From: Anthoceros angustus
Lineage: Eukaryota; Streptophyta; Anthocerotopsida; Anthocerotales; Anthocerotaceae
Direction of reading: 5' to 3'
DNA: 64,000 nt
Assembly (NCBI GenBank): GCA_010909165.1
Contig: MU008156.1
Span: 806,001-870,000 of the forward strand
In this document: piece after piece, positions 25,401 through 39,100 of the stretch
Position numbering within the stretch: the stretch's first letter is position 1
Layout of the letters: every line of letters begins with the position of its first letter
The notes under the pieces: model-generated
What the model saw: the letters and a program-made list of their open reading frames with translations, nothing else
Databases searched by the model: none
Told to the model about the DNA's origin: nothing
Made by a program: the position numbers and the translations under genes

Positions 25401-27371
25401 GTGGAGGAGACTCCAAAACCAAAATCCACTGGCAGAAGGATACAAAATGTATTTTGTCAAATATCCAAAGCCTCTTGAAAGTTCATACAATGGAAAAATT
25501 GCATCAAAGGAGCTTGAAGTGAAGTGGTATGGAGTGCGAGATGTTTTACATGCCGGAGTTGTATTCAAAAGGTATGAGAAGGACAACGTGCTCACTATGT
25601 TGAAAAGCAGGTAGCAACTAGCTCAACTCATGAGTTAGACCTTGCTAAACTACAAAGACAAAAACTAGCTTAGAACAAGAGATAAACACTTCAACAAGAA
25701 AGGGAATTAGAAAATGAAAAGCAATGAAAGCATATCAAGAGCTCCAAGCATTGCACAGGAGAAGAATGCGGAGCATGAAGCATACAATGAAAATCGCAAA
25801 GGGATCGAAATATTATGTTATTGGCAAAAGAAAAGGACAAGGCGCACTTGAGGTGGAATGTAAAAGCAAGTGAAACATTTTTTCCTTGTGGAATGCTAGT
25901 AGCTCAACATTTCAAATCGTTATATTTGTGCGAATGAGTTGAGAACATTGTATCGACTAGGCACCGCAGACGGAAGAACACTATCGGATGAAGAGTTGTT
26001 ATCTTTGAAATTTGAAATACCGGAAGATCCACCAAGTGCTTCCTGACCTTCAATGTATAAAAATATTGATGATCTGATTCCAATAGGCTTAAAAATGTTG
26101 CACAAGAAGAAAATTCGGACTACAGGCATCCACCGCATTGCCCAAGAAGGACTAGGCATCCACCGCATTGCCCAAGAAGGATTAGGCATCCACCACATTG
26201 CCCAAAAGGGACAACAGCATCAACGACATTGACTAGAAAGGGACTACAAACATCCACAATTGAAAGTATCAGTCGCATCCACGTGACCGCCATTGCAAGA
26301 AGGACTGGCATCCATAGTTGAAAGTATACAGGCTCCATCCACGGCACCGCCATTGCCCAAAGAGGGACTACGGTGCATCCGCAGCTGAAAGTATACAAGG
26401 CATCCACATCCGCCATTGCCCAAAGAGGGACTACAGCATCCACAGCTAAAAGTATACAGTGCTCCATCCACATCTCCGCCATTGCCCAAAGAGGGACTAC
26501 GAGGCATCCACAACTAAAAGTACACATGCTCCATCCACAGCCCGCCATTGCCCAAAGAGGGACTACAAGCATCCACAGTTGAAAGTATACAGCATCCACC
26601 GCATTGCCCAAAAGGACTACTGGCATCTATGTTATTGATTGGAAAGGACTACAGGCATCCACAGCCACCATTGCCGGCGCCCAAGAAGGTCTCTGAGCAT
26701 CCACGACACCCCGCGGAGGAGCCAGACATCCACGACACCACTTAGGTTGACTCGCATGGAGAAGCAAAACAAAAAGTCACAAAAGAGCAAAAGTCTATCG
26801 ATCAACATGGAAAGAAAAGATATGATTACAACTCGAATGCCAATATTTTTCGTGCTTAGAAGTTGATGATGGTTGCGAAATGGATGGCATGTCATCAATT
26901 CCAAAGTCGGGAGGTTGTGAGAAAAACAACTCATGGGGTCTCAAAGGCCCATGTTGACAAAGCAAATTCGTGTTTTGGATGTCGATCGGGTAAAATGCAA
27001 TAATTCACTAGCCTTGAAGATATCAATGCCTATTGGGGACGAAGATACATTTTTGATAAGGACTCTCAAAAGAACTTCAATGCAATTCTTGGTGCCAACC
27101 ATTTCCATGACACATGTCTACTTCCTAATGAAGACCCTTTGAATGCCATGCATTCTAGAGCACAGCAAGGCCTCATAAGGCAAGTGGTCACAAGGCTTCA
27201 AAGAAAAAGGAGAGTTATTGGTCCGGATCAAGAAAAAGTCTTCATATGCATGTTTTGGTCCCGATCAAGAAAAAGTCTTCATATGCATGTTTTGGAGCAC
27301 GTGGTTGGATTTTCCTAGCTATTTTTATTGTTATTGGTGTGATGATTGCCTATATGTGCTTTTCACGTTAA
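22426..27371 (+). pseudogene. Array copy 4
   Basis: Same modules as its neighbours. The end of the Glu-rich block is duplicated (landmarks at 24503 and 24868, spacing about 365), the same kind of event as in copy 3 but with its own junction. The linker, YFVKYPKP block (ATG at about 25448) and KRYEKDNVLTMLK read in one frame of 110 codons from 25282. This supports the frame in which KWY is followed by GVRDVLHAGVVF; copies that insert or lose bases after KWY run into a stop. PKEG repeats span about 26120-26720 and the hydrophobic tail ends at 27371. Confidence 0.6.
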
Positions 27372-28439
27372 GTTTTCGAATGACTCAAGCAAGTTTATTT
27401 TTGTAGTACTGTCGCTATGATGTAAGCAAGTTCACTTGAAAATACTCCCTATGTTCTCAAATTTTTAATTTTATTTTCACCAAGAGATGAGTTTTTTCAT
27501 ATCTTTGTCTTATTACAAATTCCATGTATTGCTCTGCTTAGTATGGTGCTAGTTTGTTTGAACAACTTAGATGGTTGGGGGATCGGGAGGGAGGGCAGGT
27601 AAACCATCGAGCTATGCTACCTCCCATAGCATCGATCCCACGTGTATTGTCGCGGTTCAGTATATCCTACATATGGCACCGTTCAGTAGAATTCTTAACA
27701 TGCAGATTTTGTTACAAGCATGCCTTCACATGTAAAGACCATCAAGTAGTAGATCCTCCAAAAGGAAACCTTGTACTTCTAAGTCCATCAAATACTAAGC
27801 CCATCCAAGAAAACCAATACCACCAATATGACCAGTTCACTGGTTTATCATAGAATAATCTTCCAATCCATACATTCTTATTAAATTTGAGCATACATTT
27901 CACTTACCTTAAGCTCCAAAGCTAGCCTTTTCTATAAGCCGCAGACTTGCCATAATTGCATTGCTAATTTTGGGACTCCTTACAACGACATGTATGGACA
28001 CCCCTATAGGCAACATTCTCTCTATAAATTACATAGTAATATATATAAGCGTGTTTCCAAGCATATAACTACTTCTATAAGCATGACTTGTTAATGTATA
28101 TAGTTCTTAGTTTACCTCATTTTATTTTCTTATTGTATTTCACGGTTCTTATTTCTAGCTTTATACAACTATTTTAGGGATGGTTCTAAGTTAGAAGTTC
28201 ATACCCTATATGAGGATATAGGCTAGTACAAAGTCAAAGCAAGACTACATACTCCAAGAAAAAAATCTCGATAGTTCACACTATTGTGCTATATATGTAA
28301 ATACAACATTTGATTGAGCTCAAGAAGCTTTATGAGTTACTTGAGTTTTTTCGAATCAAAATTATTCGCCATCGGTCAAATCTCCCTTGTACGAAATCAA
28401 ACTTGTGACCTAGTTGCCTAAATGTCGTGGGGCATCAAG
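27372..28439. other. Array spacer 5
   Basis: 1068 bases, near-identical to the other spacers. No gene is called in it. Confidence 0.55.
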
Positions 28440-31400
28440 ATGAGCACGATGGAGAAGACTTCAAAAGCCGCGGTGTTAGAGGAGACTACAAGACCCACCG
28501 TAGTGGAGGAGACTCAGCACCCACGATGGTGGAGACTCTAGCGCCCATGGTGGTGGAGGAGTCAACAGGACCCAAGGTGATGGCGGAGGAGGAGACTGCA
28601 AGAGCCATGGCGGTGGCCGAGCTCAAGACTCTAGCATCCTGTGGGGAAGAGGAGGAGACTAGTACAACAAGAGCTGCATGGTGGAGAAGGAGGAGCATAC
28701 TACAGAGCCACAGTCATGGTGGAGGCGGAGGAGACTCAGCAGCACAGTGGAGGAGGAGGAGCATCTGCAAGAGCCATAGTCATGGTGGAGGAGGAGGAGC
28801 ATCAGAGCCACAGTCATGTTGGAGGCAGGAGACTCCAGCAGCCACAGTGGAGGAGGAGGAGACTACAGAGCCACAGTCATGGTGGAGGAGGAGGAGACTA
28901 CAAGAGCTACGGTGGAGGAGGAGGAGCATATTGCAGCACCACGGTCATGGTGGAGGATGAGGAGACTCCAGCAGCAGCCTGGGAGGAGGAGGAGCATCGC
29001 ACGAGCCATAGTCATGGTGGAGGAGGAGGAGACTACAAGAGCTACGGTGGAGGAGGAGGAGCATATTGCACCCACGGTCATGTTGGAGGCAGGAGACTCC
29101 GCAGCCACAGTGGAGGAGGAGGAGACTACAAGAGCCACGGTGGTGGGCGATGAGGAAACTATAAGAACCACGTGCAGACAATGAGCATACTACAAGAGCC
29201 CCGGAGAAGAGGAGGAGCATATTGAAGGAGCCACGGTCATGGTGGAGGATGAGGAGGCTGAAGCCACGATGGATGGGGAGGAGACTAGAAGAGCCAGTGG
29301 TGGAGGATGAGGAGACTACAAGAGCCACGGTGGAGGAGGAGGCATACGCACGAGCCACGGTGGTGGAGGATGAGCATCGCAGTGCACCACGGTGGAGGAG
29401 GAGGAGACTACAAGACCCACATTGCATGTGGAGGACGAGCATATTGCAGCCACGCTCATGGTGGAGGATGAGGAAACTACAGAGCCAAGATGGAGGAGGA
29501 GGAGACTACACGAGCCACGGTGGTGGAGGAGACTGCAGTGCTACCCACACGCGTGGTGAAGGAGGAGGAGACTACAGGAGCCACGGTGGCGGAGGAGACT
29601 CAGACTACCCAAGATGGTGGAAGAGGAGCATACTACAGGAGCCACGAATGGTGGACGAGGAGAATATTACAGACGCTACGGTGATGGAGGAAGAGGAGGA
29701 GACTCCAACAGCAGCCACAATGGTCAAGAAGGAGGAGGAGACCCTAGTAGAAACCACGGTGGTGGTGGAGGAGGTGGAGACTCAACATGCGCTGCACCGA
29801 CGGTGGTGGAGGATGAGGAGGAGTCTCAAACAACATCAACGGTGGTGATTCGGAGGAGGAGACTCTAGCGCCGTGACTGGTGGATCCGGGAGGAGACTCT
29901 AGCGTATCCATGGTGTTGGAGGATCGGGAAGAGGCGCATGTTTCAGAGCCACGGCCAAGGTGGATATTTCATACTAATCTACAACGGAGAGTAGCTCAAA
30001 ATTAGGGCCCATGATAGAGGAGACTCTAGAATTAGAATCGATGAGGAGACTCTAGAATCCATGCATATGGCGTGAAGAGTCCAAAATCGACTCCATGGCG
30101 GAGGAGAGTCGGAATCAAAATCCACGGTGGAGGAGACTCCAAAACCAAAATCCACTGAAGGATACAAAATGTATTTTGTCAAATATCCAAAGCCTCTTGA
30201 AAGTTCATACAATGGAAAAATTGCATCAAAGGAGCTTGAAGTGAAGTGGTATCTGGAGTGCGAGATGTTTTACATGCTGGAGTTGTATTCAAAAGGTATG
30301 AGAAGGACAACGTGCTCACTATGTTGAAAGCTCGTGCAACTAGCTCAACTCATGAGTTAGACCTTGCTAAACTACAAAGACAAAAACTAGCTTAGAACAA
30401 GAGATAAAACTTCAACAAGAAGGGAATTAGAAATGAAAAGCAACAGAAGCATATCAAGAGCTCCAAGCATTGCACAGGGAGAAGAATGCGGAGCATGAAG
30501 CATACAATGAAAATCGCAAAGGGATCGTAAATATTATGTTATTGGCAAAAGAAAAGGACAAGGCTGCACTTGAGGTGGAATGTAAAAGCAAGTCGAAACA
30601 TTTTTTCCTTGTGGAATGCTAGTAGCTCAACATTTCAAATCGTTATATTTGTGCGAATGAGTTGAGAACATTATCGACTAGGCACCGCAGACGGAAGAAC
30701 ACTATCGGATGAAGAGTTGTTATCTTTGAAATTTGAAATACGGAAGATCCACCGGCTTCCCGGACCTTCAATGTATAAAAATATTGATGATCTGATTCCA
30801 ATAGGCTTAAAAATGTTGCACAAGAAGAAAATTATGGACTACGGGCATCCACCGCATTGCCCAAGAAGGGACTACAGGCATCCACCGCATTGCCCAAGAA
30901 GGGATTACAGTATCCACCACATTGCCCAAAAGGGACAACAGGCATCAACGACATTGACTAGAAAGGGACTACAAACATCCACAATTGAAAGTATACAGGC
31001 ATCCACGGCACCGCCATTGCAAGAAGGACTAGCATCCATAGTTGAAAGTGCAGGCTCCATCCACGCGCCGCCATTGCCCAAAGAGGGACTACATCCAGCT
31101 TGAAAGTATACAGGCATCCACAGCTCCGCCATTGCCCAAAGAGGGACTACAGGCATCCACTAAAAGTATATGTGCTCCATCCACATCTCCGCCATTGCCC
31201 AAAGAGGGACTACAGGCATCCACAACTAAAAGTACACATGCTCCATCCACAGCCCGCCATTGCCCAAAGAGGGACTACAAGCATCCACAGTTGAAAGTAT
31301 ACAGCATCCACCGCATTGCCCAAAAGGGACTGCATCTATGTTATTGATTGGAAAGGGACTACAGGCATCCACAGGCGCCACCATTGCCGGTGCCCCAAAG

Positions 31401-32094
31401 AAGGTCTACAGGTGCATCCACGACAATTCCCGGAGGAGCTAGACATCCACGACACCACTTAGGTTGACTCGCATGGAGAAGCAAAACAAAAAGTCACAAA
31501 AGAGCAAAAGTCTATCGATCAACATGGAAAGAAAAGATATGATTACAACTCGAATGCCAATATTTTTCGTGCTTAGAAGTTGATGATGGTTGCGAAATGG
31601 ATGGCATGTCATCAATTCCAAAGTCGCATCGGAGGTTGTGAGAAAAAACAACTCATGGGGTCTCAAAGGCCCATGTTGACAAAGCAAATTCGTGTTTGGA
31701 TGCTGATCGGGTAAAATGCAATAATTCACTAGCCTTGAAGATATCAATGCCTATTGGGGACGAAGATACATTTTTGATAAGGACTCTCAAAAGAACTTCA
31801 ATGCAATTCCGGTGCCAACCATTTCCATGACACATGTCTACTTCCTAATGAAGACCCTTTGAATGCCATGCATTCTAGAGCAATAGCAAGGCCTCATAAG
31901 GCAAGTGGTCACAAGGCTTCAAAGAAAAAGGAGAGTTGCACAGTCCGGATCAAGAAAACAGTCTTCATATGCATGTTTTGGTCCCGATCAAGAAAAAGTC
32001 TTCATATGCATGTTTTGGAGCACGTGGTTGGATTTTCCTAGCTATTTTTATTGTTATTGGTGTGATGATTGCCTATATGTGCTTTTCACGTTAA
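28440..32094 (+). pseudogene. Array copy 5, the shortest complete copy
   Basis: At about 3.65 kb this is the minimal version: one Glu-rich block (28440-29990), one linker, one YFVKYPKP block (ATG at about 30168), one coiled-coil-like block, one PKEG block (about 30840-31430) and one tail ending at 32094. It serves as the reference for which duplications the other copies have gained. The Glu-rich frame carries units of the type EEEETTRATVEEEEHIAAPTVM. Frame breaks are again present, so a single product cannot be read from the sequence as given. Confidence 0.6.
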
Positions 32095-33167
32095 GTTTTC
32101 GAATGACTCAAGCAAGTTTATTTTTGTAGCACGGTGTCGCTATGATGTAAGCAAGTTCACTTGAAAAATACTCCCTATGTTCTCAAATTTTTAATTTTAT
32201 TTTCACAAGAGATGAGTTTTTTCATATCTTTGTCTTATTACAAATTCCATGTATTGCTCTGTTTAGTATGGTGCTAGTTTGTTTGAACAACTTAGATGGT
32301 TGGGGGATCGGGAGGAGGGTACGGTAACCATCGAGCTATGCTACCTCCCATAGCATCGATCCCACGTGTATTGTCGTTGTCTAGTATATCCTACATATGG
32401 CACGGTTCAGTAGAATTCTTAACATGCGATTTTGTTACAAGCATGCCTTCACATGTAAAGACCATCAAGTAGTAGATCCTCCAAAAGGAAACCTTGTACT
32501 TCTAAGTCCATCAAATACTAAGCCCATCCAAGAAAACCAATACCACCAATATGACCAGTTCCTGGTTTATCATAGAATAATCTTCCAATCCATACATTCT
32601 TATTAAATTTGAGCATACATTTCACTTACCTTAAGCTCCAAAGCTAGCCTTTTCTATAAGCCGCAGACTTGCCATAATTGCACGATTGCTAATTTTGGGA
32701 CTCCTTACAACGACACATGTATGGACTACCCCTATAGGCAACATTCTCTCTATAAATTACATAGTAATATATATAAGCGTGTTTCCAAGCATATAACTAC
32801 TTCTATAAGCATGACTTGTTAATGTATATAGTTCTTAGTTTACCTCATTTTATTTTCTTATTGTATTTTCACTTGGTTCTTATTTCTAGCTTTATACAAC
32901 TATTTTAGGGATGGTTCTAAGTTAGGAAGTTCATACCCCTATATGAGGATATAGGCTAGTACAAAGTCAAAAGCGACTACATACTCCAAGAAAAATCTCG
33001 ATAGTTCACACTATTGTGCTATATATGTAAATACAACATTTGATTGAGCTCAAGAAGCTTTATGAGTTACTTGAGTTTTTTCGAATCAAAATTATTCGCC
33101 TTCGGTCAAATCTCCCTTGTCGTAAATCAAACTTGTGACCTAGTTGCCTAAATCGTGGGGCATCAAG
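32095..33167. other. Array spacer 6
   Basis: 1073 bases, near-identical to the other spacers; it precedes the expanded terminal copy. No gene is called in it. Confidence 0.55.
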
Positions 33168-36100
33168 ATGAGCACGATGGAGAAGACTTCAAAAGCGGTG
33201 TTAGAGGAGACTACAAGACCCACCGTAGTGGAGGAGACTCTAGCACCCACGATGGTGGAGAGACTCTAGCGCCCATGGTGGTGGAGGAGTCAACAGGACC
33301 CAAGGTGATGGCGGAGGAGGAGACTGCAAGAGCCATGGCGGTGGCCGAGCTCAAGACTCTAGCATCCACTGGGGGAAGAGGAGGAGACTAGTACAACAAG
33401 AGCCTGCATGGTGGAGAAGGAGGAGCATACTACAGAGCCACAGTCATGGTGGAGGCGGAGGAGACTCAGCAGCCATGGTGGAGGAGGAGGAGCATCTGCA
33501 AGAGCCATAGTCATGGTGGAGGAGGAGGAGCATCTGCAGAGCCACAGTCATGGTGGAGGAGGAGGAGACTGCAAGAGCCACAGTGGAGGAGGAGGAGCGT
33601 CACGAGCCATAGTCATGGTGGAGGAGGAGGAGACTACAAGAGCTACGGTGGAGGAGGAGGAGCATATTGCAGCACCCACGGTCATGTTGGAGGCAGAGGA
33701 GACTCCAGCAGCAGCCTGTGGAGGAGGAGGAGCATCTTGCACGAGCCATAGTCATGGTGGAGGAGGAGGAGACTACAAGAGCTACGGTGGAGGAGGAGGA
33801 GCATATTGCAGCACCCACGGTCATGTTGGAGGCAGAGGAGACTCCAGCAGCCACAGTGGAGGAGGAGACTACAAGAGCCACGGTGGTGGACGATGAGGAA
33901 ACTATAAGAACCACGTGCAGACAATGAGCATACTACAAGAGCCCCGGAGAAGAGGAGGAGCATATTGAAGGAGCCACGGTCATGGTGGAGGATGAGGAGA
34001 CTGCAGGCCACGATGGATGGGGAGGAGGAGACTAGTACAACAAGAGCCTGCATGGTGGAGAAGGAGGAGCATACTACAGAGCCACAGTCATGGTGGAGGC
34101 GGAGGAGACTCAGCAGCAGTGGAGGAGGAGGAGCATCTGCAAGAGCCATAGTCATGGTGGAGGAGGAGGAGCATCTGCAGAGCCAGTCATGTTGGAGGCG
34201 AGGAGACTCCAGCCAGTGGAGGAGGAGCGTCGCACGAGCCATAGTCATGGTGGAGGAGGAGGAGACTACAAGAGCTACGGTGGAGGAGGAGGAGCATATT
34301 GCAGCACCCACGGTCATGTTGGAGGCGAGGAGACTCCAGCAGCCACAGTGGAGGAGGAGGAGCATCGCACGAGCCATAGTCATGGTGGAGGAGGAGGAGA
34401 CTACAAGAGCTACGGTGGAGGAGGAGGAGCATATGCAGCACCCACGGTCATGTTGGAGGCAGAGGAGACTCAGCAGCCACGTGGAGGAGGAGGAGACTAC
34501 AAGAGCCACGGTGGTGGGCGATGAGGAAACTATAAGAACCACGGTGACAATGAGCATACTACAAGAGCCCCGGAGAAGAGGAGGAGCATATTGAAGGAGC
34601 CACGGTCATGGTGGAGGATGAGGAGACTGCAGGCCACGATGGATGGGGAGGAGACTAGAAGAGCCACAGTGGTGGAGGATGAGGAGACTACAAGAGCCAC
34701 GGTGGAGGAGGGGCATCGCACGAGCCACAGTCGTGGTGGAGGATGAGGAGGCTGCAGTGCAGCCACGGTGGAGGAGGAGGAGACTACAAGACCCACATTG
34801 CATGTGGAGGACGAGCATATTGCAGCCGACCACGCTCATGGTGGAGGATGAGGAAACTACAGAGCCAAGTGGTGGAGGATGAGGAGACTACAAGAGCCAC
34901 GGTGGAGGAGGAGGGGCATCTTGCACGAGCCACGGCCGTGGTGGAGGAGGAGGCTGCAGTGCAGCCACGGTGGAGGAGGAGGAGACTACAAGACCCACAT
35001 TGCATGTGGAGGACGAGCATATTGCAGCCGACCACGCTCATGGTGGAGGATGAGGAGACTACAGGAGCCAAGATGGAGGAGGAGGAGACTACACGAGCCA
35101 CGGTGGTGGAGGAGGCTGCAGTGCTACCCACACGCGTGGTGAAGGAGGAGGAGACTACAGGAGCCACGGTGGCGGAGGAGACTCCAGACTACCCAAGATG
35201 GTGGAAGAGGAGCATACTACAGAGCCACAGAATGGTGGTGGACGAGGAGAATATTACAGGCCTACGGTGATGGAGGAAGAGGAGGAGACTCCAAGCAGCC
35301 ACAATGGTCAAGAAGGAGGAGGAGACCCTAGTAGAAACCACGGTGGTGGTGGAGGAGGAGGAGACTACAAGAGCCATGGTGGAGGAGGAGCATCTGCAAG
35401 AGCCACGGTGGTGGAGGATGAGGAGGAGTCTCAAACAACATCAACGTGGTGATTCGGAGGAGGAGACTCTAGCGGTGGTGGATCCGAAGGAGGGACTCTA
35501 GCAGATCCATGGTGTTGGAGGATCGGGAAGAGGCGCATGTTTGAGAGCCACAGAATGGTGGACGAGGAGAATATTACGACGCTACGGTGATGGAGGAAGA
35601 GGAGGAGACTCAACAGAGCCACAATGGTCAAGAAGGAGGAGGAGACCCTAGTAGAAACCACGGTGGTGGTGGAGGAGGTGGAGACTCCAACATGCGCCGC
35701 ACCGACGGTGGTGGAGGATGAGGAGGAGTCTCAAACAACATCAACGTGGTGATTCCGGAGGAGGAGACTCCAGCAGCCACGGTGGATCCGAAGGAGGGAC
35801 TCTAGCAGATCCATGGTGTTGGAGGATCGGGAAGAGGCGCATGTTTGAGCCACGGCGAAGGTGGATATTTCATATCTGAATCTACAACGGAGAGTAGCTC
35901 AAAATTAGGGCCCATGATAGAGGAGACTCTAGAATTAGAATCCGGAGGAGACTCTAGAATCCATGCATATGGCGAAGAGTCCAAAATCGACTCCATGGCG
36001 GAGGAGAGTCCGAATCAAAATCCACGGTGGAGGAGACTCCACAACCAAAATCCACAGAAGGATACAAAATGTATTTTGTCAAATATCCAAAGCCTCTTGA

Positions 36101-39100
36101 AAGTTCATACAATGGAAAAATTGCATCAAAGGAGCTTGAAGTGAAGTGGTATCTGAGTGCGAGATGTTTTACATGCTGGAGTTGTATTCAAAAGGTATGA
36201 GAAGGACAACGTGCTCACTATGTTGAAAAGCACTCGTGCAACTAGCTCAACTCATGAGTTAGACCTTGCTAAACTACAAAGACAAAAACTAGCTTAGAAC
36301 AAGAGATAAAACAGCTTCAACAAGAAGGGAATTAGAAAATGAAAAGCAATGAGCATATCAAGAGCTCCAAGCATTGCAGAGAAGAATGCGAGCATGAAGC
36401 ATACAATGAAAATCGCAAAGGGATCAAATATTATGTTATTGGCAAAAGAAAAGGACAAATGCACTTGAGGTGGAATGTAAAAAGCAAGTCGAAACATTTT
36501 TTCCTTGTGGAATGCTAGTAGCTCAACATTTCAAATCGTTATATTTGTGCGAATGAGTTGAGAACATTATCGACTAGGCACCGCAGACGGAAGAACACTA
36601 TCGGATGAAGAGTTGTTATCTTTGAAATTTGAAATACCGGAAGATCCACGTGCTTCTGACCATCAATGTATAAAAATATTGATGATACAGATTCAATAGG
36701 CTTAAAAATGTTGCACAAGAAGAAAATTATGGACTACGGGCATCCACCGCATTGCCCAAGAAGGACTACATCCACCGCATTGCCCAAGAAGGGATTACAG
36801 CATCCACCACATTGCCCAAAAGGGACAACAGCATCAACGACATTGACTAGAAAGGGACTACAAACATCCACAATTGAAAGTATACAGCTCCATCCACGGC
36901 ACCGCCATTGCCCAAGAAGGACTACAGGCATCCATAGTTGAAAGTGTGGGCTCCATCCACAGGCGCCGCCATTGCCCAAAGAGGGACTACAGCATCCACA
37001 GTTGAAAGTATACAAGTGCATCCACAGCTCGCCATTGCCCAAAGAGGGACTACAGCATCCACTAAAAGTACAGCTCCATCCACATCTCCGCCATTGCCCA
37101 AAGAGGGACTACAGCATCCACAACTAAAAGTACACATGCTCCATCCAGCTCCGCCATTGCCCAAAGAGGGACTACAAGCATCCACAGTGGAGGAGACTCC
37201 ACAACCAAAATCCACGGCAGAAGGATACAAAATGTATTTTGTCAAATATCCAAAGCCTCTTGAAAGTTCATACAATGGAAAAATTGCATCAAAGGAGCTT
37301 GAAGTGAAGTGGTATCAGGAGTGCGAGATGTTTTACATGCTGGAGTTGTATTCAAAAGGTATGAGAAGGACAACGTGCTCACTATGTTGAAAGCTCGTGC
37401 AACTAGCTCAACTCATGAGTTAGACCTTGCTAAACTACAAAGACAAAAACTAGCTTAGAACAAGAGATAAAACTTCAACAAGAAGGGAATTAGAAAATGA
37501 AAAGCAGAAAGCATATCAAGAGCTCCAAGCATTGCAGGAGAAGAATGCGAGCATGAAGCATACAATGAAAATCGCAAAGGGATCGAAATATTATGTTATT
37601 GGCAAAAGAAAAGGACAAGGCTGCACTTGAGGTGGAATGTAAAAAGCAAGTGAAACATTTTTTCCTTGTGGAATGCTAGTAGCTCAACATTTCAAATCGT
37701 TATATTTGTGCGAATGAGTTGAGAACATTGTATCGACTAGGCACCGCAGACGGAAGAACACTATCGGATGAAGAGTTGTTATCTTTGAAATTTGAAATAC
37801 CGGAAGATCCACGTGCTTCTGACCATCAATGTATAAAAATATTGATGATACAGATTCAATAGGCTTAAAAATGTTGCACAAGAAGAAAATTGGACTACAG
37901 GCATCCACCATTGCCCAAGAAGGACTACAGGCATCCACCGCATTGCCCAAGAAGGGATTACAGGCATCCACATTGCCCAAAAGGGACAACAGCATCAACG
38001 ACATTGACTAGAAAGGGACTACAAACATCCACAATTGAAAGTATCTGCATCCACGGCACCGCCATTGCAGAAGGACTACGCATCCATAGTTGAAAGTGTG
38101 GGCTCCATCCAGGCGCCATTGCCCAAAGAGGGACTACAGCATCCAGCTGAAAGTATACAAGCCGCATCCACCGCCATTGCCCAAAGAGGGACTGAGGCAT
38201 CCACGGCTAAAAGTATAGCTCCATCCACATCTCCGCCATTGCCCAAAGAGGGACTACAGCATCCACAACTAAAAGTACACATGCTCCATCCACAGCTCCG
38301 CCATTGCCCAAAGAGGGACTACAAGCATCCACGGTGGAGGAGACTCCACAACCAAAATCCACGGCAGAAGGATACAAAATGTATTTTGTCAAATATCCAA
38401 AGCCTCTTGAAAGTTCATACAATGGAAAAATTGCATCAAAGGAGCTTGAAGTGAAGTGGTATCAGGAGTGCGAGATGTTTTACATGCTGGAGTTGTATTC
38501 AAAAGGTATGAGAAGGACAACGTGCTCACTATGTTGAAAGCGGCTCGTGCAACTAGCTCAACTCATGAGTTAGACCTTGCTAAACTACAAAGACAAAAAC
38601 TAGCTTAGAACAAGAGATAAAACAGCTTCAACAAGAAGGGAATTAGAAAATGAAAAGCAAGAGCTCCAAGCATTGCAGAGAAGAATGCGGAGCATGAAGC
38701 ATACAATGAAAATCGCAAAGGGATCGAAATATTATGTTATTGGCAAAAGAAAAAGGACAAGGCTGCACTTGAGGTGGAATGTAAAAAGCAAGTCGAAACA
38801 TTTTTTCCTTGTGGAATGCTAGTAGCTCAACATTTCAAATCGTTATATTTGTGCGAATGAGTTGAGAACATTGTATCGACTAGGCACTGCAGACGGAAGA
38901 ACACTATCGGATGAAGAGTTGTTATCTTTGAAATTTGAAATACCGGAAGATCCACCGTGCTTCTCGGACCATCAATGTATAAAAATATTGATGATCTGAT
39001 TCAATAGGCTTAAAAATGTTGCACAAGAAGAAAATTACGGACTACGAGGCATCCACCGCATTGCCCAAGAAGGACTGAGGCATCCACCGCATTGCCCAAG

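Noticed and set aside
33682-34557. Long - strand frames rich in Ser, Leu, His and Val (SLLLLHHDYGSC)
   Set aside because: They are the complement of the purine-rich repeats, which lack stops on the - strand; the pattern follows the DNA repeat and shows no domain.
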